DNA of 64,000 bases from assembly GCF_002356555.2 (NCBI RefSeq), contig NZ_AP017372.2, positions 1,900,501 to 1,964,500 on the forward strand, written 5' to 3'. Numbering within the stretch: the first letter of the stretch is position 1; the number at the start of each line of letters is the position of its first letter. The notes below the pieces were generated by a model. The model was not told the DNA's origin, ran no database searches, and saw only the letters and a list, made by a program, of their open reading frames with translations. This DNA comes from Halorhodospira halochloris. Lineage in GTDB: Bacteria; Pseudomonadota; Gammaproteobacteria; Nitrococcales; Halorhodospiraceae. The position numbers were made by a program, and so were the translations under genes. Positions 19,804 through 28,495 of this stretch are shown here, one piece after another.

Positions 19804-21522
19804 TCTGAATCCGTGATGTCCACGCCTAAATGCGCCATAACTAGTTGAACATAGGGTATAATATCCAGATCAATGGCGCACCCGTTAGGTGAACAGATGG
19901 ACCCGGTTAATTTTCGTATTGAACGTACGCAGCGCGTTCTCACTGGCCAGGCCGGACTAGCGCTTGTGGGGCGGGCGCTCAAGCGCTTTGCCCGTGTTGA
20001 GCAGCATATCGACCCGAAGTTCCCGGTCCGTGGGGCAGCGCTGCCGAATAGCGATATACTGACGTCCTACCTAGGGCTTCTTTGCCAAGGTAAGAGTGAT
20101 TTTGAGGCGATAGAGTCTTACCGTAGCGAGCCATTCTTCGCCGCCTCGCTTGGCCTTCGATCGGTCCCCTCCTGCAGCCGCCTGCGCCAACGACTCAATG
20201 AGTTCGCTGCCGAGGACGGTGCGCTGGAGGCGATCGACGAATTCAACGTTGATCTGCTAGCCCGCTCCCGGGCGCCGATTGAGGCGCTGGACACTGGCCA
20301 TGTGGCACTGGATATCGATGTCTTCACCATGGACAACTCGAACACGCGTAAGGAGGGCGTCTCACGGACCTACGCTGGCTTTGACGGCTATTCGCCAATT
20401 GCCGCTTACCTGGGCGAGCAGGGCTGGTGCGTTGGGTTAGAGTTGCGTGAGGGATCGGTACACTCAGCAGCAGAGACGGACTATGTGCTTGAGCGGGCCC
20501 TTCCCCGGGCGGCGCGGCTGACCGATGAGCCGTTGCTGGTGCGCATGGACAGCGGATTTGACTCGGCGGCGCTGTACAGTTTTATGAATGCCTTCTCCGA
20601 AAAGCGTCAGGCTACTGGGGTCGCGCCGGTGGAATATCTGGTCAAATGGAATCCCCGCAAGGAAGGGGTCGGCGCTCTGATCGAGGCGGCGCTGGCCGAT
20701 GAAGATCGGATCTGGTGCATTCTACGCAAGGGCAAGCGCATGGCGTTACTCGATGAGTGCATCACCCGGCGCACTCGTGATGGCCAAAACATTGAGCTGC
20801 GCAGGGTAAGCCGGGTCGTCGAGCGCACCATCGAACCCGGCGGTCAGTATTTGCTCATGCCCGATTACGAGGTAGAAGTCTTCCTGGCCACGCTGGACGC
20901 TGCCGATGTGCCGGCTTGGAAGGTGGTGAGACTCTACGAAGGGCACGGCATCCACGAGCAGTTCCACTCGGAGATAAAAACCGATCTAGATCTGGAGCGG
21001 CTGCCCTCGAGGAGATTCAGGACCAACGACGCAGTACTGACGTTGGCGGCTGTGGCCTACAATCTACTGCGCCTGATCGGACAAAACGCTTTGCTTGCCG
21101 AAGATGCGCCGGTGCGCCACCGCGCCAAGCGCCGGCGGCTGCGCACAGTAATCCAAGAGATGATCACAGTAGCCGCCATGCTAGTCTCCCACGCTCGCCA
21201 GAAGGTCCTGAGTTTTGGCTACCACTGCCCGGCCTATGCCTATTTCGAGCGGCTTTACCGCGAATGGTCGGTGCCCGGCTGAGACAATCAAGCCGTAAGT
21301 TGCCCTCTGACATGCCGTAAGCCTCTCTAGAATAACGCTGGTAACGCGCCGGCGGGATGGGGCTCGCCTAAAACATGCTGCAGAAGGTCAGACCAGGGGT
21401 GAAAGAGCGAAATTGGCGGCGTCTGGGTGCCGCGAAATAAACTAATCCACCTCCTTTGGGAGTAAATATGGCTTGATTATGATGATGAACTATAGCGCCG
21501 GGGCGAATTTCACGGATTCAGG
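19804..21522 (+). mobile_element. IS1380-family insertion sequence
   Basis: 1719 bp with terminal inverted repeats TCTGAATCCGTGA at the left and, read inward from the right, CCTGAATCCGTGAA. It is flanked by a 5-bp direct repeat ATAAT (19799-19803 and 21523-21527). Removing it restores the leader sequence seen in the other copies, so the insertion is recent and precise. The target contains the CATAAT box before a solo RpnS gene. Confidence 0.92.
19873..21282 (+). CDS. IS1380-family transposase
   Basis: 469 residues (about 457 if the second ATG at 19897... is used). DDE motifs are in order: Asp in HVALDIDVFTMDNSNT, with the following KEGVSRTYAGFDGYSPIAAYLG typical of IS1380; Asp in LLVRMDSGFDSAALY; Glu in GIHEQFHSEIKTDLDLERLP. 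The frame is intact, so the element may be active. It is the only large gene of the element. Confidence 0.93.
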   Translation: MAHPLGEQMDPVNFRIERTQRVLTGQAGLALVGRALKRFARVEQHIDPKFPVRGAALPNSDILTSYLGLLCQGKSDFEAIESYRSEPFFAASLGLRSVPSCSRLRQRLNEFAAEDGALEAIDEFNVDLLARSRAPIEALDTGHVALDIDVFTMDNSNTRKEGVSRTYAGFDGYSPIAAYLGEQGWCVGLELREGSVHSAAETDYVLERALPRAARLTDEPLLVRMDSGFDSAALYSFMNAFSEKRQATGVAPVEYLVKWNPRKEGVGALIEAALADEDRIWCILRKGKRMALLDECITRRTRDGQNIELRRVSRVVERTIEPGGQYLLMPDYEVEVFLATLDAADVPAWKVVRLYEGHGIHEQFHSEIKTDLDLERLPSRRFRTNDAVLTLAAVAYNLLRLIGQNALLAEDAPVRHRAKRRRLRTVIQEMITVAAMLVSHARQKVLSFGYHCPAYAYFERLYREWSVPG

Positions 21523-21569
21523 ATAATGTGAGTAGTGGACACATTTATTACCGGAGGGAGAAGTTGACC

Positions 21570-21923
21570 ATGGCCAAGATTGCCCACGAACCAGTAAAAC
21601 GCGCCATGAGCCGCATTCGTGAACTAAGTGCTGACGAGGAAGCCCGCCGGCTCGCTTTTGTCAGAGAACGGGCTCTGCGCGATGAGGTCTCGCAGCTCAA
21701 TGAGGCGAGAAAAGAAGGCGAGCAAGTAGGCCTGGAAAAAGGCGAGCAAATTGGCTTGGAAAAAGGCGAACAAATTGGCTTGGAAAAAGGCGAGCGATTG
21801 CGCGCTGAGAAGACCGCCCGAAACCTTATAAAAACTAATGCACTAAGCGATGAACAGATCGCCCAGGCAACCGGCTTAACTCAGGGGGAAGTAGCTCAGC
21901 TTCGTGCAGAACGGCAGAAATAG
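21570..21923 (+). CDS. Solo RpnS-like antitoxin, copy O2
   Basis: 117 residues with head MAKIAHEPVKRAMSRIREL, a KEGEQVG start, three LEKGE units, and the tail DEQIAQATGLTQGEVAQLR. The GGAGGGAG ribosome binding site is kept, but the upstream leader is cut off by the IS1380 element; expression may now depend on that element. It is followed 68 bp later by RpnL copy L2, whose tract is QEG type. Confidence 0.75.
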   Translation: MAKIAHEPVKRAMSRIRELSADEEARRLAFVRERALRDEVSQLNEARKEGEQVGLEKGEQIGLEKGEQIGLEKGERLRAEKTARNLIKTNALSDEQIAQATGLTQGEVAQLRAERQK

Positions 21924-21929
21924 CACCTC

Positions 21930-21946
21930 GTTTAGCTGTGCTAAAC
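21930..21946. promoter_or_regulatory. Conserved 17-bp palindrome before RpnL genes
   Basis: GTTTAGC-TGT-GCTAAAC sits between the preceding stop and the RpnL start. The same site is at 27444-27460, 28433-28449, 31241-31257, 34041-34057 and 39377-39393; slightly changed forms are at 17602-17618 and 35064-35080. It could be an operator or a short RNA hairpin; no T-run follows, so a strong terminator is unlikely. Confidence 0.55.
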
Positions 21947-21990
21947 TGAGCCATCTAATCTATGTGGCTAGCTCTAAGTACTCTATTTAA

Positions 21991-22860
21991 ATGGCCGAAC
22001 TACTCTCCCCTACTAACGACTACGTCTTCAAACGCCTCTTTGCCGAAGCACCAGACCTGTTAGTAGATTTGATCAACGACCTGCGCCCAGATCTGCCCGA
22101 TATTGCCAGTGTTGAGGTTCTTAACCCTAATATTGAACCGAATGAGTTAACTGGCAAGTACATCATCCTCGATGTCCTAGCCCGCGATGGGCAAGGGCAC
22201 TGCTACAATGTCGAGATACAAGTGCGCCGTTATGGAGCTTGGCACAAGCGCGGGCTCTTCTACCTGGCCCGCACACTCGGCTTACAGCTTGGCGCTGGTG
22301 AGGACTACCAGCAACTAAGAGCCGCAGTGGGGCTGCACCTGCTCGATTTTGACCTGTTCACGGCAAATCAGGCCGAGCTTGGGCAGGCGCTATGGCGCTT
22401 TGAGATGCGCGATGAGAGACAGCCCGAGGTTACTCTCGGGAACATCTTGCAGATGAACCTGATCGAACTTAATAAGGCAGATCGTTTAGGGCTACCTGAG
22501 GGCCCGCTGCGTGCCTGGATTACCTTTTTCACCCACTGGCGGGAGGAGTTGACCATGGCCAAGATTGCCCACGAACCAGTAAAACGTGCTATGAGCCGCA
22601 TCCGTGAGCTCAGTGCAGACGAAGAAGCCCGCCGGCTCGCTTTCGTCAGAGAACGGGCTCTACGCGATGAGGTTTCGCAGCTCAATGAGGCTAGACAAGA
22701 AGGGCGACAAGAGGGAATAAAAGAGGGACGACAAGAGGCTAACGCCGAAACCGCCCGAAACCTTATCAAAACTAACGCACTAACCGATGAGCAGATCGCC
22801 CAGGCAACCGGCTTAACACAAGCGGAAGTGGCACAACTGCGTTCTGAACAGCAGGGATAA
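21991..22860 (+). CDS. Rpn family nuclease (RpnL) with internal RpnS, copy L2
   Basis: 289 residues; nuclease residues Asp61, Glu75 and Gln77 all present. Internal ATG at 22555 behind GGGAGGAG gives RpnS 22555-22860. The tract is QEG type with four steps (RQEGRQEGIKEGRQEANAE) and the tail has AEVAQLRSEQQG. The ATG context (TTTAAATGGCC) has no Shine-Dalgarno. The 3' flank differs from most copies: it runs into an AGAATAGCCAAAGAA segment and a truncated palindromic repeat instead of a family-2 gene. Confidence 0.88.
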   Translation: MAELLSPTNDYVFKRLFAEAPDLLVDLINDLRPDLPDIASVEVLNPNIEPNELTGKYIILDVLARDGQGHCYNVEIQVRRYGAWHKRGLFYLARTLGLQLGAGEDYQQLRAAVGLHLLDFDLFTANQAELGQALWRFEMRDERQPEVTLGNILQMNLIELNKADRLGLPEGPLRAWITFFTHWREELTMAKIAHEPVKRAMSRIRELSADEEARRLAFVRERALRDEVSQLNEARQEGRQEGIKEGRQEANAETARNLIKTNALTDEQIAQATGLTQAEVAQLRSEQQG

Positions 22861-22981
22861 AAATAATTTTGCTGATATAGAATAGCCAAAGAACCATCTT
22901 CGAGCGCTTGAACGCCGAAGCTATGGCGCGCCCATTTTGTGCTAGTGTGTGGCTCCAGTATGCCGGCCTTATGCATTATCG

Positions 22982-23129
22982 CCGCTATCGCGTTACTTCT
23001 CCAAACCCGGCTGAAGCGCGAAATCCAGCGTTTCAGCCTCCAGCCTTAGTGGCCCTCCCTCCCCCACCTCGTGCCGATCGCTTCGCTATTGCGTTACTCC
23101 GCCAAGCCCGGCTGAAGCGCGCATCCTTG
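22982..23129. repeat. Palindromic array repeat (copy 3, right half missing)
   Basis: Head units are present but the sequence breaks after GCGCGCATCCTTGCGCGC and joins directly to the middle of a leader. The second hairpin and the inverted head are gone. Confidence 0.7.
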
Positions 23130-23496
23130 CGCGCACATCCCATTGCCAGCATCCGTGCCCTGACTAGCGTAATCCTTCACGCCTCCTTGTCTCGACATGC
23201 CCCTAGCCGCGCCTGGCAATCTTTTGCCCTGACCTTAAAGCAGAGCGCACACATCCATGTGCTTTGACCGCTGCTAAGGGCTGCTATGCGCTTCCTGCGC
23301 GGCGCGGTGGAGACGGCTTCCATGCCCCGAATGCAGGATCAATACTACTCCCAAATCGTAACCTGGCCAATGGGAAAAGTTCCCTATTTATATGGGAATT
23401 TTCTGAAATTTGGCAGCTAGTGGTTATCAGGATGTGAACTATATGGTGGCATAATGTGAGTAGTGACACATTTATTACCGGAGGGAGGAGTTGACC
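23130..23496 (+). repeat. Conserved leader of solo RpnS gene (copy 3, 5' truncated)
   Basis: It begins at CATCCCATTGCCAGCATCC, missing about the first 180 bp of the others. The GGGAA/TTCCC/GGGAA motif and CATAAT are intact; one G is missing in GTAGTGACAC relative to GTAGTGGACAC. Confidence 0.75.
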
Positions 23497-23826
23497 ATGG
23501 CCAAGATTGCCCACGAACCAGTAAAACGTGCCATGAGCCGCATCCGTGAACTCAGTGCAGATGAAGAAGCCCGCCGGCTCGCTTTCGTCAGAGAACGGGC
23601 TCTGCGCGATGAGGTATCGCAGCTAAATGAGGCTAGACAAGAAGGTCGACAAGAGGGTCGACAAGAAGGAATAAAAGAGGGACAAAAAAAAGGACGACAA
23701 GAGGCTAATGCCGAAACCGCCCGAAACCTTATAAAAACTAATGCACTAACCGATGAACAGATCGCCCAGGCAACCGGCTTAACACAAGCGGAAGTGGCAC
23801 AACTGCGTGCAGAACAGCAGGGCTAA
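23497..23826 (+). CDS. Solo RpnS-like antitoxin, copy O3
   Basis: 109 residues, QEG-type tract (three QEG steps, IKEGQKKGRQEANAE) and tail TQAEVAQLRAEQQG. The ribosome binding site GGAGGGAGGAG is stronger than in most other solo copies. Unlike the other solo genes it has no family-1 RpnL behind it; it converges directly on the only complete family-2 Rpn gene, 43 bp from its stop. Confidence 0.75.
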   Translation: MAKIAHEPVKRAMSRIRELSADEEARRLAFVRERALRDEVSQLNEARQEGRQEGRQEGIKEGQKKGRQEANAETARNLIKTNALTDEQIAQATGLTQAEVAQLRAEQQG

Positions 23827-23869
23827 CGCTTATTTTGTTGCACGCCCCGAGAAGATGGCTGGTGCGGCT

Positions 23870-24877
23870 TTACCGGAAGACCTCTTCTATGCTGTTAGCG
23901 GTCAGTATATTGATAAGCCACTGCTGGATTGTCGGCTCATCAGCCTGCTCGACCCTAGGGCGGTATTGCTCCGCTGCTTCCTTACCAAACTTCTGTTCGA
24001 GTAGCAAAAGAAGGGATTTACCTTCACCAGCCAATAGGCCTTCTTGGCGACCCTCCTGGCGACCTTCTTGGCGACCTTCCAGCCGACCCTCCTGTTTCCA
24101 CTCCCTCTCCCACTCATTCATACGTTCAGCTAGCATCTCATTTACCTCCTCAAGGTCCTGCACTTCTTCCCAATCGAAGAGTTTTGAATCAGCGAAGGGT
24201 TTACGGCGCAGCAGCACGCGCTGTATCCAGATGGCAAACTCTCGTCGGATAGGGCGCTGCTCCGGTTTGACCAGCCACTTGCTGAGGGTGGCGACGATAG
24301 AGCGCATATCATCCGGCGTGCGGCTGTGTTCAAGCCTGAACAGGGCGTGAACCAAGCTATGCAACTCGGGTGAGTTATCTTTGCTGAGAAGCGCTCCCTC
24401 ATCGAGAAGCATATAGCGCATCTGAGGCCGGTAGGCAGACAGACCGCCGGGGATGCGCTCGATCAGAGAATCAATATCGGTGGCCGCCGACCAGCGCCGC
24501 TGTCCATTATATAGCACCACGGGCAGTACAGGTGGCAGCTGCCCATCGCTGGTTAGTTTGCCCTGCGCGATAAGATCCTGATAGAGCAGCCCAAGATAGG
24601 TCATCATGCGCACTGCCATAAAATGATCTATGTCGCTTTGAAACTCCAGCAGCAGGTAGACGTAAAGCCACTCTTTGCCCCAGCGCACGCGCCAAATCAG
24701 ATCATCGTGGCGATCACGATAGTCATCGGCAGCGTAGGAACCGTTCTGCTTCTCCAGCGTAGAGAAATCGAGCTCTTTTACCCAATCCTCGCCGACGTAC
24801 TCAACGAGCAGGTCCTTAATCATAACCGGCTGAGAGAAAAACCTCTTGTAGGCCGGGTCGTGATGATTGTTTGTCAA
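23870..24877 (-). CDS. Family-2 Rpn nuclease (Transposase_31-like, DUF4351 tail), full length
   Basis: 335 residues. N terminus HDPAYKRFFSQPVMIKDLL and the core DDLIWRVRWGKEWLYVYLLLEFQS give Asp59, Glu78 and Gln80 of a PD-(D/E)XK site, as in the E. coli RpnA-E type. A stretch of QEGRLEGRQEG repeats (about 262-277) precedes a DUF4351-like tail (LLLLLEQKFG...IEEVF). Codon 248 is an ATG at 24136 behind AGGAGG with an ideal 8-base gap, so an 88-residue RpnS (23870-24136) is likely. It is the only intact copy of this family in the window, unrelated in sequence to family 1 but built on the same gene-within-gene plan. Confidence 0.88.
   Translation of the reverse strand: MTNNHHDPAYKRFFSQPVMIKDLLVEYVGEDWVKELDFSTLEKQNGSYAADDYRDRHDDLIWRVRWGKEWLYVYLLLEFQSDIDHFMAVRMMTYLGLLYQDLIAQGKLTSDGQLPPVLPVVLYNGQRRWSAATDIDSLIERIPGGLSAYRPQMRYMLLDEGALLSKDNSPELHSLVHALFRLEHSRTPDDMRSIVATLSKWLVKPEQRPIRREFAIWIQRVLLRRKPFADSKLFDWEEVQDLEEVNEMLAERMNEWEREWKQEGRLEGRQEGRQEGRQEGLLAGEGKSLLLLLEQKFGKEAAEQYRPRVEQADEPTIQQWLINILTANSIEEVFR
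24134..24150 (-). promoter_or_regulatory. Internal ribosome binding site and start in family-2 Rpn
   Basis: On the minus strand AGGAGG (24150-24145), eight bases, then ATG (24136-24134) in frame with the long protein at codon 248. The same signal survives in all three truncated copies (ATG at 18819, 29747 and 32471). Confidence 0.8.
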
Positions 24878-24968
24878 GTAAGCCTCCGCCGGAGCTGAGT
24901 AAATATAGAATCCTGCCTAGATAGATTGCACCATCGCGCCAACGTGGTCCACAGCCTCACCGACTAAT

Positions 24969-25278
24969 GGCTCCTACCTCCCCCACCTCGTGCCGATCGC
25001 TCCGCTATCTCGTTACTTTGCCAGCCAAGCCCGGCTGAAGCGCGAAATCCAGCGCTTCTGCCTCCAGCCTTAGTGGCCCTACCTCCCCTGATCTCGTGCC
25101 GATCGCTACGCTATCGCGTTACTTCGCCAAGCCCGGCTGAAGCGCGCATCCTTGCGCGCACAGCTGGCGCTCGCATCCATGCGAGCGCCCAACGGGGCTC
25201 TTTGGCTGCGTAACGCTGCTTCGCTAAAGGCACGAGATCAGGGGAGGTAGGGCCACTAAGGCTGGAGGCTGGAGGCTG
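24969..25278. repeat. Palindromic array repeat (copy 4)
   Basis: A head unit, a second head with CCTCCCCTGATCTCGTGCC, both hairpins, and the inverted head ending in GGAGGCTGGAGGCTG. The arms carry CTGATC/GATCAG instead of CCGATC/GATCGG, and both arms changed together. Confidence 0.8.
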
Positions 25279-25839
25279 TCAAAATTATCCCAGGTCAAGC
25301 GCGTCAACATCATCTCAGATTGGCCGCTTTTCACCGGTTTAATTTGTCCGGTTATCACAGCGCGGGTCTTAAGTCTTAAAGACGCTCATGCCCGAGCGAG
25401 AGGATGTTTTACACAATACCCAATAAAACGAGGCGCCAGGGATGGCAGCTTCCCTGCCCACACATCCCTAGCGCGCCCATCCCATTGCCAGCATCCGTGC
25501 CCTGACTAGCGTAATCCTTCACGCCTCCTTGTCTCGACATGCCCCCAGCCCCGCTGGCAATCCTTTGCCTGAATCCTAAAACAGCCTGCACACATCCATG
25601 TGTTTTGACCACTGCTGAGGACTGCTATGCGCTTCCTGCGCGGCGCGGTGGGGGGCGGCTTCCATGCCCCGAATGCAGGATCAATACTACTCCCAAATCG
25701 TAACCTGGCCAATGGGAAAAGTTCCCTATTTATATGGGAATTTTCTGAAATTTAGCAGCTAGTGGTTATCAGGATGTGAACTATATGGTGGCATAATGTG
25801 AGTAGTGGACACATTTATTACCGGAGGGAGGAGTTGACC
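25279..25839 (+). repeat. Conserved leader of solo RpnS gene (copy 4)
   Basis: Full length. Its first 150 bp belong to a second subtype that contains CAACATCATCTCAGATTG and CGCTTTTCACCGGTTTAATT, shared with copies 5, 6 and 7 but not 1 and 2. Confidence 0.75.
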
Positions 25840-26121
25840 ATGGCCAAGATTGCCCACGAACCTGTAAAACGCGCCATGAGCCGGATTCGTGAACTCAGTG
25901 CTGACGAGGAAGCCCGCCGGCTCGCTTTCGTCAGAGAACGGGCTCTGCTCGACGAGGTCTCGCAGCTCAATGAGGCTAGACAGGAAGGCGAGCAAATTCG
26001 CGCTGAGAAGACCGCCAGCAACCTAATCGAAATTAACGCACTAACCGATGAACAGATCGCCCAGGCAACCGGCTTAACCCAAGAGGAAGTAACACAACTG
26101 CGTGCAGAACAGCAGGGATAA
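25840..26121 (+). CDS. Solo RpnS-like antitoxin, copy O4 (shortest tract)
   Basis: 93 residues, the shortest of the group: the tract is just QEGEQIRAEKTASNLIEINAL, with no full LEKGE unit, followed by the constant tail. The head has ALLDEVSQL in place of ALRDEVSQL. It keeps GGAGGGAGGAG. The following RpnL and family-2 gene are absent; only a short remnant of family-2 5' flank (about 26155-26235) separates it from the next palindromic repeat. Confidence 0.72.
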   Translation: MAKIAHEPVKRAMSRIRELSADEEARRLAFVRERALLDEVSQLNEARQEGEQIRAEKTASNLIEINALTDEQIAQATGLTQEEVTQLRAEQQG

Positions 26122-26236
26122 AACTAATTTTGTTAATCTAGAATAGCCAAAAAAGGGCGTGAACCAAGCTGTGCGGCTCAGACGATAGGTAGATTGCACT
26201 ATCGCGCCAACGTGGTCCACAGCCTCACCGACTAAT

Positions 26237-26535
26237 GGCCCCTCCCTCCCCCGACCTCGTGCCAATCGCTCCGCTATCGCGTTACTTCGCCAAGCCCGGC
26301 TGAAGCGCGAAATCCAGCGTTTCAGCCTCCAGCCTTAGTGGCCCTCCCTCCCCCGATCTCGTGCCGATCGCTTCGCTATCGCGTTACTCCGCCAAGCCCG
26401 GCTGAAGCGCGCATCCTTGCGCGCACAGCCGGCGCTCGCATCCATGCGAGCGCCCTACGGGGCTCTTTGGCTGCGTAACGCTGCTTCGCTAAAGGCACGA
26501 GATCGGGGGAGGGAGGGCCACTAAGGCTGGAGGCT
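26237..26535. repeat. Palindromic array repeat (copy 5)
   Basis: Two head units with CCTCCCTCCCCCGA, both hairpins, and inverted head GATCGGGGGAGGGAGGGCC. Arms match each other over about 35 bp. Confidence 0.8.
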
Positions 26536-27095
26536 GTCAAAATTATCCAAGGTCAAGCGTGTCAACATCACCTCAGATTGACCGCTTTTCACCGGTTTAA
26601 TTTGTCCGGCTATCACAGCGCGGGGATTAACTCTTAAAGACACTCATGCCCGAGGAATAATATGTTATAAAAGGCCCAATAAAACGAGGCGCCAGGGATG
26701 GCAGCTTCCCTGCCCACACATCCCTAGCGCGCCCATCCCATTGCCAGCATCCGTGCCCTGACTAGCGTAATCCTTCACGCCTCCTTGTCTCGACATGCCC
26801 CTAGCCGCGCCTGGCAATCCTTTGCCTGGATCCTAAAACGGCCTGCACACATCCATGTGCTTTGACCACTGCCAAGGAGTGCTATGCGCTTCCTGCGCGG
26901 CGCGGTGGGGGCGGCTTCCATGCCCCGAATGCAGGATCAATACTACTCCCATAGCGTGGCCTGGCCAATGGGAAAAGTTCCCTATTTATATGGGAATTTT
27001 CTGAAATTTAGCAGCTAGTGGTTATCAGGATGTGAACTATATGGTGGCATAATGTGAGTAGTGGACACATTTATTACCGGAGGGAGAAGTTGACC
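26536..27095 (+). repeat. Conserved leader of solo RpnS gene (copy 5)
   Basis: Second leader subtype with ATCCTAAAACGGCCTGCACAC in place of CTTAAAGCAGATCGCACAC; the motif block and CATAAT box are unchanged. Confidence 0.75.
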
Positions 27096-27437
27096 ATGGC
27101 CAAGATTGCCCACGAACCTGTAAAACGCGCCATGTGCCGCATTCGTGAGCTCAGCGCCGATGAAGAAGCCCGTCGGCTCGCTTTCGTTAGAGAACGGGCT
27201 CTGCGCGACGAGGTCTCGCAGCTCAATGAGGCTAGACAAGAAGGTCGACAAGAGGGACTGCAAGAGGGACAAAAAAGGGGGCGACAAGAGGGAATAAAAG
27301 AGGGACGACAAAAGGCTAACTCCGAAACCGCCCGAAACCTTATAAAAACTAATGCACTAAGCGATGAACAGATCGCCCAGGCAACCGGCTTAACTCAGGG
27401 GGAAGTAGCTCAGCTTCGTGCAGAACGGCAGAAATAG
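27096..27437 (+). CDS. Solo RpnS-like antitoxin, copy O5
   Basis: 113 residues with head variant AMCRIREL and a QEG-type tract (RQEGRQEGLQEGQKRG then RQEGIKEGRQKANSE). It is followed by the inactivated RpnL copy L3, whose tract is also QEG type, so this is one of few matched pairs in the array. Confidence 0.75.
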   Translation: MAKIAHEPVKRAMCRIRELSADEEARRLAFVRERALRDEVSQLNEARQEGRQEGLQEGQKRGRQEGIKEGRQKANSETARNLIKTNALSDEQIAQATGLTQGEVAQLRAERQK

Positions 27438-27506
27438 CACCTCGTTTAGCTGTGCTAAACTGAGCCATCTAATCTATGTGGCTAGCTCTAAGTACTCTAT
27501 TTAAAT

Positions 27507-28426
27507 GGCCGAACTACTCTCCCCTACTAACGACTACGTCTTCAAACGCCTCTTTGCAGAAGCACCAGACCTGTTAGTAGATTTGATCAACGACCTGCGC
27601 CCAGATCTGCCCGATATTGCCAGTGTTGAGGTCCTTACCTTAACCCAATATTGAACCGAATGAGTTAACCGGCAAGTACATAATCCTCGATGTCCTAGCC
27701 CGCGATGGGCAAGGGCACTGCTACAATGTCTAGATACAAGTGCGCCGTTATGGAGCTTGGCACAAGCGCGGGCTCTTCTACCTAGCCCGCACACTCGGCT
27801 TGCAGCTTGGCGCGGGCGAGGACTACCAGCAACTAAGAGCCGCAGTAGGATTGCACCTGCTTGATTTTGACCTCTTTACGGCAAATCAGGCCGAGCTTGA
27901 GCAGGCGCTATGGCGCTTTGAGATGCGCGATGAGAGACAGCCCGAGGTTACTCTCGGGAACATCTTGCAGATGAACCTGATCGAACTTAATAAGGCAGAT
28001 CGTTTAGGGCTACCTGATGGCCCGCTGCGTGCCTGGATTACCTTTTTCACCCACTGGCGAGAGGAGTTGACCATGGCCAAGATTGCCCACGAACCAGTAA
28101 AACGTGCCATGAGCCGCATCCGTGAGCTCAGTGCAGATGAAGAAGCCCGCAGGCTCGCTTTCGTCAGAGAACGGGCTCTGCGCGATGAGGTCTCGCAGCT
28201 CAATGAGGCGAGACAAGAGGGACTACAAGAAGGACAAAAAAAGGGACGACAAGAGGGACTGCAAGAGGGACTGCAAGAGGGACAAAAAAAAGGTCGGCAA
28301 GAGGCTAACGCCGAAACCGCCCGAAACCTTATAAAAACTAATGCACTAAACGATGAACAGATCGCCCAGGCAACCGGCTTAACTCAGGAGGAAGTAGCTC
28401 AACTGCGTTCTGAGCAGCAGGAATAG
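27507..28426 (+). pseudogene. Rpn nuclease with destroyed toxin half, copy L3
   Basis: Two lesions hit the nuclease domain: a 4-bp insertion near 27637-27650 (CCTTACCTTAACCC where the other copies have CCTTAACCCC) and a GAG to TAG change at 27731-27733, exactly the catalytic Glu75 codon. Full-length toxin cannot be made. Everything from the internal start onward is intact. Upstream palindrome and start context are like those of copy L2. Confidence 0.9.
28073..28426 (+). CDS. RpnS-like antitoxin surviving inside the broken L3 gene
   Basis: 117 residues from the internal ATG with GAGAGGAG upstream. The tract is a long QEG type (LQEGQKKGRQEG, LQEGLQEGQKKG, RQEANAE) with tail NDEQIAQATGLTQEEVAQLR. 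With the nuclease half dead, this locus is effectively another solo antitoxin, about 70 bp ahead of intact copy L4. Confidence 0.7.
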   Translation: MAKIAHEPVKRAMSRIRELSADEEARRLAFVRERALRDEVSQLNEARQEGLQEGQKKGRQEGLQEGLQEGQKKGRQEANAETARNLIKTNALNDEQIAQATGLTQEEVAQLRSEQQE

Positions 28427-28495
28427 CGCCTCGTTTAGCTGTGCTAAACTGAGCCATCTCTTCTAGGTGGCTAATGCTAGATATACCCTACTTCC

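Noticed and set aside
21930-21946. Rho-independent terminator after solo RpnS
   Set aside because: The palindrome has no following T-run and has an AT-rich stem, so an operator is more likely.
22368-22976. Minus-strand open frame opposite RpnL copy L2
   Set aside because: Antisense shadow of a conserved nuclease gene; equivalent frames vary in length between copies.
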